Shown: piece after piece, positions 51,912-60,966 of the stretch
How the letters are laid out: each line of letters begins with the position of its first letter
How positions within the stretch are numbered: position 1 is the first letter of the stretch
From: Muricomes intestini
GTDB lineage: Bacteria; Bacillota; Clostridia; Lachnospirales; Lachnospiraceae
Assembly: GCF_004346165.1 (NCBI RefSeq)
Contig: NZ_SLZZ01000017.1
Coordinates: 1-64,000 of the forward strand
Reading direction: 5' to 3'
Length of the DNA stretch: 64,000 nucleotides
Position numbers and translations under genes: made by a program
Notes under the pieces: model-generated
What the model was told of the DNA's origin: nothing
The model's database searches: none
The model's input: only the letters and a program-made list of their open reading frames with translations

Positions 51912-52637
51912 TTACTTATATTCCACCTCCAGAACATACTGGTCGCCCCTGTACAAACTGGTAGTCATTTCAACGTTTTTCCCCTCCTGCGTAGAAGCAA
52001 CCCTCTTTGCCCGGAGAATTGGAAATCCCGGGATTACCTGCAATTTTTCACACATCTCTCCCTGAGCCCCAATTGCCTCTATGGTATCCTTTGCTGTAAC
52101 AACTTCTTCATGAAACTCATTTTTTAACACCTCATATAGGGATTCCTTTTCAAAGTCTATCTCCAGCAGCCTGTCACAATTATCTGTAAAAACATAAGAT
52201 TCCTGCAGTACTACTGGATTTTTATTTACACTTCTAAGTCTCTGTAAGTGGATAACCTCCTTGGTAACAGGAACCTTTAAAGTCTGTGCAATTTCTTTGT
52301 TTGGAATCATCTTTTCCTTCTTGTACACAAAGGTATCCACCTTAAACCCTTTGCTCACAAGTGACTGGCTGAATCCAAGTGATTTTCTTCCTGTCTTCTC
52401 TTTGCGCATTTTACTCACAAAAGTTCCCCGCCCCTGCTCCCGAATCAGATATTCCTGATTCATTAATTCTGCAAGTGCTTTATTTATTGTGATCCTGCTC
52501 ACTCCAAATACTTCCGCAAGTTTATCTTCAGAAGGGAGTTTCTCTCCCGGCTTATATTCTCCATTTATAATTTTCTCATAGATAGTCCTGCGAATCTGCA
52601 AATATAAAGGTATTTCACCAAAATCTAATTCCTGCAT
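51912..52637 (-). CDS. GntR family transcriptional regulator (HutC/UTRA type)
   Basis: 241 residues. Winged helix at 1-75 (IPLYLQIRRTIYEKIINGEYKPGE, then FGVSRITINKALAELMNQ) and a C-terminal UTRA effector domain (about 95-240: SLVSKGFKVDTFVYKKEKM, QESYVFTDNCDRLLEIDFEKES). HutC-type regulators sense small ligands such as amino sugars, purine-related compounds or fatty acids. It lies 330 bp from the AzgA-type permease and could control it. Inverted MITE-like repeats flank the gene. Start ATG after GGGAGGAAG. Confidence 0.9.
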   Translation of the reverse strand: MQELDFGEIPLYLQIRRTIYEKIINGEYKPGEKLPSEDKLAEVFGVSRITINKALAELMNQEYLIREQGRGTFVSKMRKEKTGRKSLGFSQSLVSKGFKVDTFVYKKEKMIPNKEIAQTLKVPVTKEVIHLQRLRSVNKNPVVLQESYVFTDNCDRLLEIDFEKESLYEVLKNEFHEEVVTAKDTIEAIGAQGEMCEKLQVIPGFPILRAKRVASTQEGKNVEMTTSLYRGDQYVLEVEYK

Positions 52638-52703
52638 ATCTTCCCTCCCAATATAATCATAGCGTAAGTCAAGGTTGCTGCCTGATTATAAGTTTTTTAT
52701 ACT

Positions 52704-52890
52704 ATGATGTATAGGGCAAAAGGTATTTTGCCCCCTGATACCTACGGATTGCTACGCACTTTGTGCTCCCGCAATCCTAAAAACATTCGAAATTCGCCCT
52801 ATTCGGGCTACTTTCTCATGTTTTATGGGTCCCAAGGTCATGCTTTTCCATGCAAGCATGAAACGCATGGCCTTTTGACCCTGGTATCAT
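52704..52890 (-). mobile_element. MITE-like element, long form (copy B, inverted)
   Basis: Inverted copy of the element at 51709-51895, with about a dozen differences by eye along ~187 bp. Ends ATGATGTATAGGGCAAAAGG and (reverse strand) ATGATACCAGGGTCAAAAGG. It fills most of the 331-bp gap between the GntR gene and the purine permease gene and contains nothing else recognisable. Confidence 0.75.
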
Positions 52891-52968
52891 ATTAAGAATA
52901 ACACGAATATCCATGTAAGAAAAGCTTGAGTTTTGCAGGTAAAAACACATCTTTTAATTAATCTCCCT

Positions 52969-54390
52969 CTATATAATCGCTAGCAAAATAAAATTGAGGA
53001 TAAACAGACCTGTACTCACCCAAAGTATCGGATGAATGTCTTTTGCTTCTTTCTTCAGGCATTTCGTGAAGCAATAGAAAATAAACCCTGTCGCAATACC
53101 ATAAGAAATACTATAGCATATACCCATAAAAATCCCTGCGAAAAAAGCAGGTAACGCTTCTTCTATTTCTGTCCACCTGATCTCGGAGAAAGAAGACATC
53201 ATCATAATACCTACCAGAATTAATGCCGAAGCTGTCGCCTCCTTCGGTACTATACTGATTACCGGTGCAAAGATCATACTGAGTAAAAACATTATTGCAA
53301 CGACAAGAGAAGTCAGACCGGTGCGCCCGCCTGCACCAATACCCGCAGCACTTTCCACATATGTTGTTGTATTAGATGTTCCGAAAACAGCACCAATTGA
53401 GGTCGCTATAGAATCAGCAAACAAGGCACGGTCCATTTTAGACTTAAAGCCGTTGGAGTTATCCATTGCTTTTAAGTCTTCCTCACTGAAAATGCCAGTT
53501 CTTCGTCCCGTACCAATAAAGGTTCCCAGTGTATCAAATGTATCAGAGAGACTAAATGAAAATATTGTCATTATTACAAGTGGGAGCCTGGACGAATCAC
53601 TAAATAGTGAACCCATGCCTTTTGAGCTAAAGGCTGCACCAAAGGTTGTCCCTAATTCAGAGAATGATTTCGAGAGATTATTCTCAACGCCAATCTGGCT
53701 GATATCCACAACCCCCATGGGAATGCCAATCAAGGTAGAAATAATAATACCGATAAAAACAGCACCCGGAACCTTTTTCAGGACTAAAATTACTGTAATG
53801 GCCAGTGAGATAATTGCCAGCAGCACTCCTGGGTTATTAAACTCTGCCAAAGCAGGTACTATTCCAGAGTTGGAGATAACTGTTCCACTGTCAAGCTCTT
53901 GATAGGTGCCAAGGTCAGAGGTAAACTTTAAAAGATTTGCGTTTTTTATACCGACATAGGCTACAAAAACACCAATACCGCCGCTGATGGCATTTTGCAG
54001 GCTTTCCGGTATTGCCTTAATAATCGATTTACGTATTTTTGTTACAGTAATAATAATATTAATTATACCGCAAAGGAATACCATCGCCAATGCTTCCTGC
54101 CATGTAAACCCCAATCCAAAACAGACCGTATAAGTAAAAAATGCATTCAGTCCCATTCCTGGTGCCTGTGCATATGGAACATTCGCAAATAATGCCATTA
54201 CCAGCGTACCAATAACGGAAGCAAATATGGTAGCCAGAAAAACTGCACCATAGGGAATGCCTGTCTGCGAGAGCAGTGCAGGATTAACAAATAGGATGTG
54301 GACCATTGCAAAAAAAGTTGTTAATCCAGCAAGAATTTCTGTTGAAACCGTTGTACCAGATTCCTTTAATTTAAAAAATTTTTCCATCAT
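52969..54390 (-). CDS. NCS2 family purine permease (AzgA/PbuG-like)
   Basis: 473 residues with 12 or more helices. AzgA-type nucleobase importer for adenine, guanine or hypoxanthine. Signatures: LTTFFAMVHILFVNPALL near residue 23, APGMGLNAFFTYTVCFGLG near 75, FDTLGTFIGTGRRTG near 283 and GTSNTTTYVESAAGIGAGGRTGL near 335. ATGATG gives two possible starts behind GGGAG. A terminator upstream separates it from the seven-gene operon, so its transcription is probably independent and short-leadered. Confidence 0.9.
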   Translation of the reverse strand: MMEKFFKLKESGTTVSTEILAGLTTFFAMVHILFVNPALLSQTGIPYGAVFLATIFASVIGTLVMALFANVPYAQAPGMGLNAFFTYTVCFGLGFTWQEALAMVFLCGIINIIITVTKIRKSIIKAIPESLQNAISGGIGVFVAYVGIKNANLLKFTSDLGTYQELDSGTVISNSGIVPALAEFNNPGVLLAIISLAITVILVLKKVPGAVFIGIIISTLIGIPMGVVDISQIGVENNLSKSFSELGTTFGAAFSSKGMGSLFSDSSRLPLVIMTIFSFSLSDTFDTLGTFIGTGRRTGIFSEEDLKAMDNSNGFKSKMDRALFADSIATSIGAVFGTSNTTTYVESAAGIGAGGRTGLTSLVVAIMFLLSMIFAPVISIVPKEATASALILVGIMMMSSFSEIRWTEIEEALPAFFAGIFMGICYSISYGIATGFIFYCFTKCLKKEAKDIHPILWVSTGLFILNFILLAII

Positions 54391-54433
54391 TCAATCTCCC
54401 TGTGATAATAATTTCCCAACAGCTTTTGAATAA

Positions 54434-54463
54434 GAAAGAGACGTTTTTTGTAACGTCTCTTTC
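54434..54463 (-). terminator. Terminator of RibD_C/kinase/aldolase operon
   Basis: Perfect 12-bp stem GAAAGAGACGTT/AACGTCTCTTTC with a 6-nt loop, followed on the minus strand by TTATTC. It ends the seven-gene operon right after the flavoprotein gene. Confidence 0.85.
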
Positions 54464-54471
54464 CTACTTTG

Positions 54472-55038
54472 TTATCCACAAAGCTCATTGAGCCTCTTCG
54501 CAAGATATCTTGCTTTTTTCAGTGCTTTTTCATTTTCCTTTACCGGGTAATTATCTGTTTCTTTCGCATATACAGAACCTATCTGTTCTGTTTCCATATG
54601 ATCAAAGGCAAAATCTACAGTTCCCTCCATTAAGAGCTCCATATTTACCCAATTTCCACCCGTCGTCACCAGGAGTGCTCCATATTTTTCCTTAATCTTG
54701 TCTTTCGCATCCTCCTGCCGTATATGCCGGGAAGACCAGAAAGACTGAAGCCGTGTAAAAACATTCAGCATCGGCCCCGAAACTGTTCCAAAGTGCATGG
54801 GTGTCGCGATAATAACTGCATCACATTCTTTTATGTAAGCATAAGTTTCCTGCATGTCGTCCTTAATTGAACAGCCCTGTCTTTTAAAACAGTATTTACA
54901 ATCTTTACATGGTGCAATATTCGCCCGATAACAATCCACAAACTTAATCTCACCCTTTAGTTCCTCCAACATTGCATTAAGCAGCACTTTGGTATGACTA
55001 TTTTCAAGCGGTGAGCCATAAAAGACTAATGTTTTCAT
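54472..55038 (-). CDS. Flavodoxin-fold NAD(P)H reductase, iron-sulfur flavoprotein-like
   Basis: 188 residues. FMN-binding flavodoxin-like fold starting VFYGSPLENSHTKVLLNAM. A compact Cys cluster CKDCKYCFKRQGC near residue 45 (C-x2-C-x2-C-x5-C) matches the 4Fe-4S motif of Isf-type iron-sulfur flavoproteins. ATPMHFGTVSGPMLNVFTR near 78 is the FMN-contact loop. Its ATG overlaps the transporter stop (ATGA), so it is the last gene of the seven-gene operon. It probably transfers electrons to a substrate or partner of that pathway. Confidence 0.88.
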   Translation of the reverse strand: MKTLVFYGSPLENSHTKVLLNAMLEELKGEIKFVDCYRANIAPCKDCKYCFKRQGCSIKDDMQETYAYIKECDAVIIATPMHFGTVSGPMLNVFTRLQSFWSSRHIRQEDAKDKIKEKYGALLVTTGGNWVNMELLMEGTVDFAFDHMETEQIGSVYAKETDNYPVKENEKALKKARYLAKRLNELCG

Positions 55039-56639
55039 TCTTTCGTTTCTTCCTCCGCTTTAATCTCTTCCAACTCCGGCTGCAATTCAGGTCTTGACTT
55101 GCTAAGTACATGTATAATAAAGAAGAAGACCGCAATTGCTATATATATCCACATGAATACTGGTGCCGCATTGACTGTAACTGTTGCAGAGTGAATGATA
55201 CCAAAAAATGCACAAACTGCAGCCACAAGGGCACTGACTCCTGCTTGGAGCCACTTCCTGTCAATTACAAAAATCATAATGCAGGCAAACAAAATTGCTA
55301 TCATCATAGAGCCTTTTCCCAATGCAAAGAATCCCTTCGATACGCCTGTGCCGGCAAGATCCGCCTGTGTTACCGCAACACTGGAAACGTCAAAGTCTAT
55401 CCCGGCACTGTTAATTGCTGCTCCTATCGCGTTGGATGCCGCAGACACTCCATTTTCCACCTTCCCATACAACATCTCAAAAATCGGGATTGCTGTCGCC
55501 ATAATCATGGCCGGATAGTACTTTTTATTAACCACAGAGTAAGACTGTGTACCCGTTGTAATTGCAACAAATATCAGCATAATCAACGTTGCAGCGGACG
55601 GAATTGCCGATGTGGCAATCGCCACCAATCCTGTCATACACAGAACCAGATATAGGGCTCCTACAAAGAGCGGATAAGAGGTTCCTGCTTTTGCTTTCTT
55701 CCACGCCGGATGTCCCCAATAGATGTTCATCGGAAATGGATTTCCGATAAATGATCCTATCAAATTCACACAGCCGGTTTCCAAAAGACAAATTTTCGGA
55801 TCATATTTTTCTCCGCTCTGCTCTGCCTGCTCTACTCCCTGCAGAAGTGCCGTTACATCTGCAAACGCATAGGCAAAAGCAATCGGGAGATAGGAAAGTG
55901 CAGCCTGGAAAGCCTTTCCCCCCACCAACCCCAGCTGTGGAAGGGGCAGATAAAACCCAATATTCTGAAATGATGCAGTAAAGTCACTGACATGCATGGC
56001 ACCTGTTACCCAAGCCAGTATGGTACCCAATCCAACCGCGATAAATGCCGGAGAAAATTTCTTTAACTTAATCCTTCCAAATTGCAGGAAGATAAGCATA
56101 AACAATGCAGGAATCTGAACAATCGGGGTACTGAATCCATCCGCCAGCGATGTCATCAGAAGATATGCCATTGAACCTCCCACAACTGATCCGAGCATTG
56201 CTTCACTGGGTATCTTTTGAATGATAAATTTGATGATAAAGGCACATATAATAATCAATACCGAATAAATAATATTTACATTGATTGCCACCTTCCACGC
56301 ATAGATGGCATCTCCTGTCTGGCTGTAGACAGGAACCAGCAGCGCATAAAGCCATACAAAAAAGGTACCCCCGCTGATTCCACCGGGAAGGGCAGTCAAT
56401 TCCGCATTGCCTGTCTTCTTTCCAAGCCTTCTTGCATAAAGAGTGTTAAACAACAGAAGCAGAAAAGCTGTCATGCCGATAGCTGAGACTAATTTTCCAA
56501 AGACCATTTCATTTGACATTTTCATGATTCCTGTCAGAACACCGACACCTACTATGATCTTTGTAAACCCATCAAAAAATACGCCAATAGTAGCATCTAC
56601 ATCGCCCCTTTTAAACCAAGGCATCTTTATTTCATTCAT
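55035..56639 (-). CDS. NCS2-like membrane transporter (xanthine/uracil permease superfamily)
   Basis: 534 residues with about 13 hydrophobic helices. The N-terminus (WFKRGDVDATIGVFFDGFTKIIV) and GNAELTALPGGISGGTFFVWLY near residue 78 resemble AzgA-related proteins of the NCS2 superfamily but diverge from purine permeases. ETGCVNLIGSFIGNPFPMNIYWGHPAWKKA near 285 is the equivalent of the NAT signature region. Charged C-terminal tail. Substrate unknown; as the only transporter in the seven-gene operon it probably imports that pathway's substrate. Start after GGAGGG. Confidence 0.8.
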   Translation of the reverse strand: MNEIKMPWFKRGDVDATIGVFFDGFTKIIVGVGVLTGIMKMSNEMVFGKLVSAIGMTAFLLLLFNTLYARRLGKKTGNAELTALPGGISGGTFFVWLYALLVPVYSQTGDAIYAWKVAINVNIIYSVLIIICAFIIKFIIQKIPSEAMLGSVVGGSMAYLLMTSLADGFSTPIVQIPALFMLIFLQFGRIKLKKFSPAFIAVGLGTILAWVTGAMHVSDFTASFQNIGFYLPLPQLGLVGGKAFQAALSYLPIAFAYAFADVTALLQGVEQAEQSGEKYDPKICLLETGCVNLIGSFIGNPFPMNIYWGHPAWKKAKAGTSYPLFVGALYLVLCMTGLVAIATSAIPSAATLIMLIFVAITTGTQSYSVVNKKYYPAMIMATAIPIFEMLYGKVENGVSAASNAIGAAINSAGIDFDVSSVAVTQADLAGTGVSKGFFALGKGSMMIAILFACIMIFVIDRKWLQAGVSALVAAVCAFFGIIHSATVTVNAAPVFMWIYIAIAVFFFIIHVLSKSRPELQPELEEIKAEEETKE

Positions 56640-56685
56640 ATTTTTTATCCCTCCTGGTTTTCAAATAGTGAATTTCTTTCATCCC

Positions 56686-57639
56686 TTACATAAATTCATA
56701 GTGAAACCGATACCTAAAATATACAAAATATTCATTAAACATATGAATCGACAGTATCTCCGTATGTGGGTGTGCCTCTGCCGAAAATCCCTTGTCCGCC
56801 TTTCCCAGTGTCATCGTATCTCCGCCTCCAATATACACAGCAGACATATTGAGGAAAAACTCATCCATCATCTCCTGTTTGACAAGATAATGCCCGTACC
56901 CCGGTGATTCAATCAACAGATGCCGAATTCCAAATCCTCTTAGAATTTTCATAATCAACTTTGAATCCGGGAATTTCCCCTCTCCTGTCACAAGCACCGG
57001 AAGAACTCCCTTTCCTGCTTTTGAAAGCACTTCATGGATCTGCCCGGGTTCTTCCTTTCCGGACACCTCAATCATTTCTCCTTCATAGTGCTCCCTTAAG
57101 AATGAACAGCCTTCCGGGGATGTACATAGAATCGAGGGAACTTCTCTGCTTTTAAGCAGCTTATGATCCAGCGGAACATCAGAAGCATCTAAAGTCATAA
57201 TAATATTCAGCGGAATTGGGGAAAGTCCTGCTTTTCTTCTGTCTCTTTGAATATCTTCATCCATACAGTACATTGCGTAATCTGCATCTGTCTCCATGGA
57301 ATTCCCGCCAATAATCGCAGCGTCACAAATGCCGCGCAGTGCGTTGAGAATCCAGAAGTCTGTGTTTTTCCCTTCCCCGGCCATCTGATTTTTCCCTGCC
57401 ACATAAAAAGCACTTGGCTTATCTGCATATGCCAGCTTTCCATCGATTGAAGTTACAAAAGAGGAAAAAATATAAGGCCGGTCTGCCGGAGCTTTCGGAA
57501 ATGAAATATCATATCCATATACTTTTTTTATCTTTTCGGAAAATACCGGAGTATCTGCAAAGCTTTCACATGCCCTGTTCTTAAAAATCTGACTGATTTT
57601 TATTTTTTCCGCATTAAACGGTACCATTGTAAATTTCAA
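56686..57639 (-). CDS. RibD C-terminal (DHFR-like) reductase, paralogue 2
   Basis: 317 residues. The RibD_C/dihydrofolate-reductase-like fold is seen as YIFSSFVTSIDGKLAYADKPS near residue 55, FWILNALRGICDAAIIGGNSMETD near 93, the NADPH-loop VLVTGEGKF near 214, and LLIESPGYGHYLVKQEMMDEFFL near 238. In RibD this domain reduces a ribosylaminopyrimidine to the ribityl form. The deaminase half of RibD is absent, so the role is different or stand-alone. Starts at TTG six bases after GGAGG, one base after the kinase stop. Related to the protein at 60967-61920. Confidence 0.85.
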   Translation of the reverse strand: MKFTMVPFNAEKIKISQIFKNRACESFADTPVFSEKIKKVYGYDISFPKAPADRPYIFSSFVTSIDGKLAYADKPSAFYVAGKNQMAGEGKNTDFWILNALRGICDAAIIGGNSMETDADYAMYCMDEDIQRDRRKAGLSPIPLNIIMTLDASDVPLDHKLLKSREVPSILCTSPEGCSFLREHYEGEMIEVSGKEEPGQIHEVLSKAGKGVLPVLVTGEGKFPDSKLIMKILRGFGIRHLLIESPGYGHYLVKQEMMDEFFLNMSAVYIGGGDTMTLGKADKGFSAEAHPHTEILSIHMFNEYFVYFRYRFHYEFM

Positions 57640-57640
57640 A

Positions 57641-59086
57641 TTAAGACCTCCTCTTTGCGTACTTTTTATCCATCGACAATAGATCGGCTCTCAATTCTTC
57701 GTACTGGACATATAACCTCTTGTATTTTTCTACATTCTCTGCATTTGGAGCAATTCTCTGGCTGTCACCAAACCATACTTCCGGAAGGATACTATACTGC
57801 TCAATTTCTTTACTTCCGTATCCTGCAAGAAATGCAATCCCAAGTGCAGTAGATGCCTTTTCGTTATAGTAAACTTCCTGCCCAATTACATCTGCAAATA
57901 TCTGAATAATTTCCCGGGAATTAGCCCCTCCTCCAAAAATATTTATCTGTTTCAGCAGATAGGGGAATTGTTCAATATTATACTTGACGTTATACGCAAT
58001 TCCCTCTAACATAGCGTGATACATATGAAATTGTGTATGACGTCCTCTAAATCCGAGCATGTGCTCCGCGTCTGCCCCAAAGCAGGTCTTTTCTTCCTGC
58101 AGCTTGTAGTGTGGAAAATACCACAGCCCTTCACTTCCCGGAGAAATACCCCTGAGCCCTGCATTTAGCTGATCCCAGACTTCATATCTAAGGCAATTCC
58201 GAAGATGCATGGTACTCTCTCCAAATGATGCAATCTTTCCTACAAAATGGCCTTTCCCCTCCCCATAATGGGGAATAGATGTATAATATTCCGGACTCTT
58301 CTCTGTGTACAGTACTGTTGCACTTGTCCCGAGGTAAATCATCAGATGCCCTGCGTTGTACGCACCGCCGCCAAGAATGGAGGCAAATGTGTCTCCCACA
58401 CCGGCAATTACCTTTGTGTCTAAAGACAATCCCGTTTCTTCTGCTGCCTCCCGGCTGACCTTTCCGATCACCTTCGTTGCCGGAACCGGATCAGCAAACA
58501 ATTCTTTATCTATCCCCAGCTTTGCGAATGCCGTATCTTCCCATGCCAATGCCGATTCGTCAAAAACTCCTCCAATCATGGAAGCCGCGTCATAATCAAT
58601 GGAGGCTTCTCCTGTCAGCCGGTATGCAAGAAACCCATGTGGTACCATGATCTTATAAATCTTCTGATATATCTCCGGCTCATGCTTCTTCAGCCATAAA
58701 ACTTTCGGCAGCATATGTCCATGTGAAATACCCGGGCCTATTTTTTCATGTACTTCTTCAAGCTCTGTTTCTGTTCTGACATCTGTGTGAAGTATTGCAT
58801 TTCTCAATGCATTTCCTTTACAATCTATCGGACACAAGGCCGGAATCAACCCTGTCACTCCGATCGCGCGAATCTCCTCAGCACATATCCCCTGCTTTAG
58901 GAATTCCCGCACTGCTTCTTTAAATTCTTCCCACCACATATCCATACTTTCTTCCTGCCAGCCGGGGTGGGCAACTTCAATTTCGTGGCTCTTAGCATAC
59001 CTTGCAGCAATATTTCCCTCTGCGTCAGTAAGGAGCGCCTTTGAGCTTCCGGTCCCTATATCAAATCCCATTAAATATGCGTTCAT
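57641..59086 (-). CDS. FGGY family carbohydrate kinase (xylulokinase-like)
   Basis: 481 residues. FGGY kinase that phosphorylates a pentulose, pentitol or similar polyol. Phosphate-1 motif GFDIGTGSSKALLTD at residue 8, substrate region HPGWQEESMDMWWEE near 40 and GVTGLIPALCPIDCKG near 75, ATP loop GVGDTFASILGGGAYNAGHLMIYLG near 230, adenosine motif IFGGGANSREIIQIFADVIG near 385. XylB-like, but the substrate cannot be fixed. The ATG overlaps the dehydrogenase stop, AGGAGG upstream. Central gene of the seven-gene operon. Confidence 0.9.
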   Translation of the reverse strand: MNAYLMGFDIGTGSSKALLTDAEGNIAARYAKSHEIEVAHPGWQEESMDMWWEEFKEAVREFLKQGICAEEIRAIGVTGLIPALCPIDCKGNALRNAILHTDVRTETELEEVHEKIGPGISHGHMLPKVLWLKKHEPEIYQKIYKIMVPHGFLAYRLTGEASIDYDAASMIGGVFDESALAWEDTAFAKLGIDKELFADPVPATKVIGKVSREAAEETGLSLDTKVIAGVGDTFASILGGGAYNAGHLMIYLGTSATVLYTEKSPEYYTSIPHYGEGKGHFVGKIASFGESTMHLRNCLRYEVWDQLNAGLRGISPGSEGLWYFPHYKLQEEKTCFGADAEHMLGFRGRHTQFHMYHAMLEGIAYNVKYNIEQFPYLLKQINIFGGGANSREIIQIFADVIGQEVYYNEKASTALGIAFLAGYGSKEIEQYSILPEVWFGDSQRIAPNAENVEKYKRLYVQYEELRADLLSMDKKYAKRRS

Positions 59087-60123
59087 TTTTCCTCCTGATT
59101 CATCAAAACTACAGCTCTGTAAGAATCCATCTTCCTCGCTTCTTTCAAGGCGTCCTCAATCCGTTCAAACGGAAACCTTGATGTAATCAGTTTATCCAAT
59201 GGAAGTTCTTTTAGGCTTAAAAGCTCCGACGCAGTCTGTATTGTCTCTTTTGTGTGCTTTATAACACCTGTAATAGTGATTTCATCGTAATGGAACTTCT
59301 TGGGGTCAATCTCAATCTTATCACTCGCCTTGGTTCCTCCATAGATAACCAGCACACCTCTGATTGCAAGCACAGCGAGGGCTCCCGTAATAGCGGCTTT
59401 TCCGCCTGCCGTAAAGAACGCCCGTTCTACTCCGTGACCATGAGTCACCTCCATTATCCTCTGCTTCTGATCTTCGGTGATTGGATCTACCACATAATCC
59501 GCACCGAATTCCAAAGCTTGTTTCCTCCTAAGTTCATTTGGCTCGCTGACAATTACCTTTGCACCTCTTAATTTTGCCAGTAATAAATGGAGAATTCCCA
59601 TGGTGCCTGCACCACATACCAGTGCATAATCTCCACTTGTGATCCCGGACATGTTCATACTGTGTGTCACACAGGATAATGGTTCTGCCAGTGTGCCTCT
59701 TTCAAATGGTACAGTCTCATCAATCTTATAGACCTCATAACCTTTTGCGATAAAGTGTTCTGCAAATCCGCCCGGACCGTCAACTCCTGGGATTTTCTGC
59801 ACGTCTTTTGCATTCTCGCACTGATTATCATAGCCTTTGCGGCAATAATAACACTCCCCGCATCTGGTAAGACTTAAAATGATAACCTTATCACCCGCTT
59901 TCAGATTCTGTGCCACGTTTGCTCCGACTCTTTCTACTACTCCACAAATCTCATGGCCTCCTGCAAATGGAAATCCCTGAGATTCACCATAATAAAATTT
60001 CTGCTCAAATGTACAAACTCCAACCGCCTTGATCTTTACCAGTACTTCATCTTCCTGCATTTTCGGAAGTTCTACTTCCCGAATTTCTATTTTCCCTGCC
60101 TCCGGCATGATCGCTGCTTTCAT
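59083..60123 (-). CDS. Zinc-dependent alcohol/polyol dehydrogenase (MDR family)
   Basis: About 346 residues. Catalytic zinc region GVCTFEQKFYYGESQGFPFAGGHEICG near residue 37 (first ligand Cys, then His-Glu). Structural zinc cluster CGECYYCRKGYDNQC near 95. NAD(P)-binding ALVCGAGTMGILHLLLAKLRGAKVIVSE near 165. Sorbitol/threonine dehydrogenase-like; oxidises a secondary alcohol, probably a polyol or sugar. The start MKAAIMPEAGK follows AAAGGAAG at 9-bp spacing; an ATG three codons earlier is too close to the site. Confidence 0.9.
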   Translation of the reverse strand: MKAAIMPEAGKIEIREVELPKMQEDEVLVKIKAVGVCTFEQKFYYGESQGFPFAGGHEICGVVERVGANVAQNLKAGDKVIILSLTRCGECYYCRKGYDNQCENAKDVQKIPGVDGPGGFAEHFIAKGYEVYKIDETVPFERGTLAEPLSCVTHSMNMSGITSGDYALVCGAGTMGILHLLLAKLRGAKVIVSEPNELRRKQALEFGADYVVDPITEDQKQRIMEVTHGHGVERAFFTAGGKAAITGALAVLAIRGVLVIYGGTKASDKIEIDPKKFHYDEITITGVIKHTKETIQTASELLSLKELPLDKLITSRFPFERIEDALKEARKMDSYRAVVLMNQEEK

Positions 60124-60157
60124 TCTAATCATCTTCCTTTCTTGTCTGACTTTCTCT

Positions 60158-60946
60158 TTATTTTCCCGCTTTTAAAATTTCATGGGCCTCTTCTACTTCT
60201 GCATTCTTATGAATGATCGCTGCGAGGGCCCTTGTCATATTCACAGTGTTTCCTCCGCCCCATACGTTTCTTCCGATGGCAACCCCATGTGCGCCTGCAT
60301 CCATCGCTGTTTTGATCGAAGTAAGGAATTCTTTCTCATCATCCGTCTTAGCACCTCCAAGAACCACAAGCGGAACAAAGGTCTCATCCACAATCCGCTC
60401 AAATCCCGGAGCAAAGCCCACTTTCATAAAATCACACCCTATTTCACAGGCAATTCTGGCTCCCCGTGCAATATTATCCAAAGTTTTAAATTCTGGACCC
60501 GCATCAAATCCTCCGGGAACCGGCTCAGCGCATACCGGCAGCCCCACACGGTCACAATAACTGATTGCTTCCGCAAGATGAGGGTAAGTTATTTCTTCAA
60601 CCCCGGCACCTTGTCCTACGTTCACCATTACTGCATCGGCGCCCATGCGCAGTGCATACTCTGCATCATAGGTGAGACGGCTGTCATGCCCCTGCCCCAT
60701 ATATGTGGGAGGCAGATCCAGACGCGCTATATAGCCGATGGGTGCAAGCTCTCTTGCAAACTTTCTTGCCACCCCAAAATTAACCAGCGCCGCATCTGCT
60801 CCGCCTTCGATAATCTGACTGATTGTCTCTCCAGGATGCTTAAGACCCGGGGATGCCCCATTAAAGGTGCCATGATCCATAGCAACAATCAGCGCCTTTC
60901 CATCTGGTTTAAAAATGTGGTTCAGTCTTCTTTCCTTTAAATTCAT
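60158..60946 (-). CDS. Class I aldolase (DeoC/FbaB/LsrF family)
   Basis: 262 residues. TIM-barrel Schiff-base aldolase: ALIVAMDHGTFNGASPGLKHPG near residue 18, ALVNFGVARKF near 52, DFMKVGFAPGFE with the candidate Schiff-base Lys near 173, VVLGGAKTDDE near 194 and GVAIGRNVWGGGN near 217. Relatives include archaeal-type fructose-bisphosphate aldolase and the LsrF thiolase of autoinducer-2 breakdown. It follows the kinase/dehydrogenase logic of cleaving a phosphorylated sugar. Start ATG after AAGGAGAG, 20 bp after the RibD_C-like gene. Confidence 0.88.
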   Translation of the reverse strand: MNLKERRLNHIFKPDGKALIVAMDHGTFNGASPGLKHPGETISQIIEGGADAALVNFGVARKFARELAPIGYIARLDLPPTYMGQGHDSRLTYDAEYALRMGADAVMVNVGQGAGVEEITYPHLAEAISYCDRVGLPVCAEPVPGGFDAGPEFKTLDNIARGARIACEIGCDFMKVGFAPGFERIVDETFVPLVVLGGAKTDDEKEFLTSIKTAMDAGAHGVAIGRNVWGGGNTVNMTRALAAIIHKNAEVEEAHEILKAGK

Positions 60947-60966
60947 TTTGTTTCTCTCCTTTTTCT

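Noticed and set aside
51701-52895. Similar short reading frames on opposite strands (60-78 codons) sharing GLLRTLCSRNPKNIRN
   Set aside because: They lie wholly within the two inverted repeat elements, lack ribosome-binding sites and mirror the DNA repeat; not genes.
60182-60940. Long open frame (about 250 codons) antisense to the aldolase gene
   Set aside because: Composition (many His, Cys, Arg) and lack of family resemblance indicate a shadow of the aldolase gene.
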